A DNA stretch of 8,756 nt from Campylobacterales bacterium (GTDB lineage Bacteria; Campylobacterota; Campylobacteria; Campylobacterales; QNZT01): positions 1 to 8,756 of the forward strand of contig JALWRO010000320.1 of assembly GCA_027080605.1 (NCBI GenBank), read 5' to 3'. Position 1 is the first letter of the stretch. The number at the start of each line of letters is the position of its first letter. Shown piece by piece: positions 7,618 through 8,756 of the stretch. A program made the translations under genes and the position numbers. Under the pieces are notes generated by a model. The model searched no databases. It was not told the origin of the DNA and saw nothing but the letters and a program-made list of their open reading frames with translations.

Positions 7618-7713
7618 TAAAATAGAGAATTTTTCAATACAAAAGTTGTTTTTTATTACCTAAATAACTTAAAATACTCCTTTATTGTTGCTACTAAAAG
7701 TAGCAATTTTTTT
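7618..7713 (+). ncRNA. Possible small RNA ending at an orphan intrinsic terminator
   Basis: A textbook terminator at 7688-7713 has no plus-strand gene before it. A -10-like TAAAAT at 7618-7623, with TG three bases upstream of it, could start a transcript near 7630, giving an RNA of about 85 bases. No good -35 is visible, no coding frame of note lies inside, and I recognise no known RNA family. The left boundary is a guess; the terminator is the only firm part. Alternatives are a transcript antisense to the 5' end of the lipoprotein gene starting further left, or a remnant terminator of a lost gene. Confidence 0.2.
7688..7713 (+). terminator. Rho-independent terminator, orphan
   Basis: TTGCTACT (7688-7695) and AGTAGCAA (7699-7706) form a perfect 8-bp stem with an AAA loop, followed at once by seven T (7707-7713). 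The T-run lies only on the plus-strand 3' side, so it acts on rightward transcription. It lies about 90 bases before the rpmA promoter and would insulate rpmA from read-through. Confidence 0.8.
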
Positions 7714-7803
7714 CTTACTAAATTCACAAACTGATTTATTACTTAATATATTTTCTAATATCCTCATGCTCTCTTCACCCATAATATATTTTTAAGTAAA
7801 AAC

Positions 7804-7812
7804 TGCTATAAT
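7804..7812 (+). promoter_or_regulatory. rpmA promoter, extended -10
   Basis: TGCTATAAT contains a perfect TATAAT (7807-7812) with the TGn extension. No TTGACA-like -35 is present; instead an AT-rich and T-rich tract (about 7781-7795) lies upstream, as in Campylobacterota sigma-70 promoters. The start should be near 7819, giving a leader of about 30 bases with AAGGA at 7839-7843 six bases ahead of the rpmA ATG. Confidence 0.75.
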
Positions 7813-7849
7813 CACGCACAAAATTCATTATCTTACGTAAGGAAGTAAA

Positions 7850-8110
7850 ATGGCACATAAGAAAGGTCAAGGTAGTACCCAGAATAACAGAGATTCAGCC
7901 GGTCGCAGACTGGGCGTTAAGAAATTCGGCGGTGAGTTCGTCAGAGCCGGTAATATTATTATCAGACAAAGAGGTACGAAAGTACATGTCGGTGAAAATG
8001 TAGGTATCGGTAAAGACCATACTATATACGCACTGGTAGACGGTCACGTCAAGTTTCAGGTGAAAGATAAAAGAAGAAACAAAGTTTCCGTTATTCCTGC
8101 TGAAGCGTAA
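7850..8110 (+). CDS. rpmA: 50S ribosomal protein L27
   Basis: The 86-residue product is full-length bacterial L27, a component of the large ribosomal subunit whose N-terminal tail reaches the peptidyl-transferase centre. It begins MAHKKGQGSTQNNRDSAGRR, followed by LGVKKFGGEFVRAGNIIIRQRGT, all hallmark L27 sequence and close to Campylobacter L27. There is no Firmicutes-type cleaved N-terminal extension. The start is supported by AAGGA at 7839-7843. The gene has its own promoter and a strong terminator just downstream, so it appears monocistronic. In most bacteria rpmA sits between rplU (L21) and obgE; here the left neighbour is a divergent lipoprotein gene and the right a convergent DUF1501 gene. 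The protein shows no sign of decay, so it is probably the functional copy. Confidence 0.98.
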   Translation: MAHKKGQGSTQNNRDSAGRRLGVKKFGGEFVRAGNIIIRQRGTKVHVGENVGIGKDHTIYALVDGHVKFQVKDKRRNKVSVIPAEA

Positions 8111-8129
8111 ACTACACGTTTTGTACTTC

Positions 8130-8170
8130 AAGGGGTGATACCTGCTTTTGCAGGTATCACCCCTTTTTTT
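8130..8170 (+). terminator. Strong rho-independent terminator after rpmA
   Basis: Bases 8130-8145 (AAGGGGTGATACCTGC) pair perfectly with 8150-8165 around a TTTT loop, a 16-bp stem. The T-run at 8164-8170 begins at the end of the stem. It starts 19 bases after the rpmA stop. The convergent DUF1501 gene ends at 8183, so the hairpin may also stop leftward transcripts, though no T-run follows it on that strand. Confidence 0.93.
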
Positions 8171-8182
8171 ATGTCCGATTTT

Positions 8183-8756
8183 CTACACTAACAAACCTCC
8201 GTCAATCGCACCGTAACCTTCGGTCAACACTTCCGGGTTTTCAACACCAAATATCTTGTAAATGGTTGCCGCAATACTAAGCGGTTCAAACCAATAACTT
8301 CCCACTTTGGGTCGAAGGTAGAGGCGATTGAGTCTGTTGGGATTGTAGAGTTCCGTCTCTCCGATAATACCTGTTGAACGGAAGTAGTTTCTACCTCCAA
8401 GCAGATAAAAGTTCTGGTTATTTCCGTGATCCCAGCCAAGCGCCGAATTCAGATTGACATTTCTTCCAAAATCTCCAAATACCATAATCGAAATTTCATT
8501 TGCCTTTCCTTCCGCTTTGATATGTGTCATCGCGGCATTCAGCGCCGAGAAGAGGTTTTCCATACGGGAAACATAGTTTCTGGCATCGTTGTGGTCGTCC
8601 CATCCTCCCAGACCGTCATTGCCGAGTGAGATGACTTTGGTATCCGGATTGGCGGTGAGAATTTTGACCGCAGTCTGCAGTTTTGCACCGAAACTGTTTC
8701 TGTCCGGATAGGTCACACCGGCAGGCAGCGGTTTGGTTTTGATCTGATTGATAAAA
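8183..8756 (-). CDS. DUF1501 family protein, C-terminal part (5' end outside window)
   Basis: The minus-strand frame is open from the right edge of the window to TAG at 8185-8183, giving 190 visible residues. A GTG at 8716 is in frame but codons before it (FINQIKTKPLPAG) read on naturally, so it is internal. Family signatures in order are LGNDGLGGWDDHND (the GGWD-x-H motif), VFGDFGRNVN (the EFGRT-like motif, here Asp for Glu) and ALGWDHGNNQNFYLLGG (the GxDHG motif followed by the Gly pair). These resemble the metal-binding segments of the alkaline phosphatase/sulfatase-like fold to which DUF1501 is related. Members are usually 400-500 residues and often exported by a Tat signal, which would lie outside the window. 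The biochemical role is unknown. DUF1501 genes often sit beside a DUF1800 gene; that partner, if present, is also outside. Confidence 0.88.
   Translation of the reverse strand, partial: FINQIKTKPLPAGVTYPDRNSFGAKLQTAVKILTANPDTKVISLGNDGLGGWDDHNDARNYVSRMENLFSALNAAMTHIKAEGKANEISIMVFGDFGRNVNLNSALGWDHGNNQNFYLLGGRNYFRSTGIIGETELYNPNRLNRLYLRPKVGSYWFEPLSIAATIYKIFGVENPEVLTEGYGAIDGGLLV

Larger units (their letters stand above)
7467..7849. other. AT-rich gene-free region between CAP lipoprotein gene and rpmA
   Basis: This 383-base divergent intergenic region contains no convincing coding sequence on either strand. From left to right it holds the ribosome binding site and candidate promoter of the minus-strand lipoprotein gene, an AT-rich stretch with several -10-like words, a perfect intrinsic terminator on the plus strand (7688-7713), another AT-rich stretch, and the promoter and ribosome binding site of rpmA. 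No remnant of rplU (L21), the usual neighbour upstream of rpmA, is recognisable. Confidence 0.7.

Noticed and set aside
7652..7765. Imperfect direct repeat (TTTATTACCTAAATAACTT at 7652 and a similar AT-rich stretch at 7735) flanking the orphan terminator
   Set aside because: Similarity is limited to low-complexity AT-rich sequence and fades after about ten bases, so chance is likely. No mobile element lies between the copies.
7895..8131. Minus-strand open frame opposite rpmA
   Set aside because: It is fully antisense to a clear L27 gene, has no ribosome binding site of note and shows no recognisable protein features.
1..8756. A hidden novel defence, retron, CRISPR or mobile system
   Set aside because: No array of repeats, reverse transcriptase, nuclease, toxin-antitoxin pair, integrase, tRNA or attachment repeat is seen on either strand. 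All long frames are explained by known families or are shadows of them.

Overview
The window looks like chromosomal DNA of a Campylobacterota (epsilonproteobacterial) species, possibly a Sulfurovum- or Sulfurimonas-like marine or sediment lineage. The clues are a ribosomal protein L27 with a strongly Campylobacter-like sequence, a T-rich promoter with a perfect TATAAT and no clear -35, and an AT-rich lipoprotein gene beside a roughly 50 % GC operon. The genus cannot be fixed from sequence reading alone.

Layout: (1) Positions 2-5901 (+) hold a tightly packed drug/solvent-type efflux operon: the C-terminal part of a TetR-family repressor, a TolC-like outer-membrane channel, a periplasmic membrane fusion protein (MFP) and an RND inner-membrane pump of the HAE-1 type. 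The first two junctions are ATGA stop/start overlaps and the last gap is 3 bases, so the genes should be co-transcribed and translationally coupled. The products would form a tripartite proton-driven pump from inner membrane to exterior, with the TetR protein as likely local repressor. As written, the MFP gene carries a frameshift near 2262, which would inactivate the pump unless it is a sequencing error. (2) A large hairpin at 5908-5945 separates the operon from a convergent gene. (3) Positions 5955-7466 (-) encode an AT-rich lipoprotein with a CAP/SCP domain and an Ig-like region. (4) Positions 7467-7849 are a gene-free AT-rich stretch with a likely promoter for the lipoprotein gene, a classic intrinsic terminator with no visible gene in front of it (possible small RNA), and a strong promoter for rpmA. 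(5) rpmA (L27) at 7850-8110 (+) stands alone between its own promoter and a strong terminator; its usual partners rplU and obgE are not next to it. (6) The C-terminal part of a DUF1501 protein runs in from the right edge on the minus strand.

I found no phage, CRISPR, transposon or tRNA gene, and nothing I can honestly call a new system. The points most worth checking are the broken MFP gene, the orphan terminator with its possible small RNA, and the isolation of rpmA next to an AT-rich lipoprotein gene.
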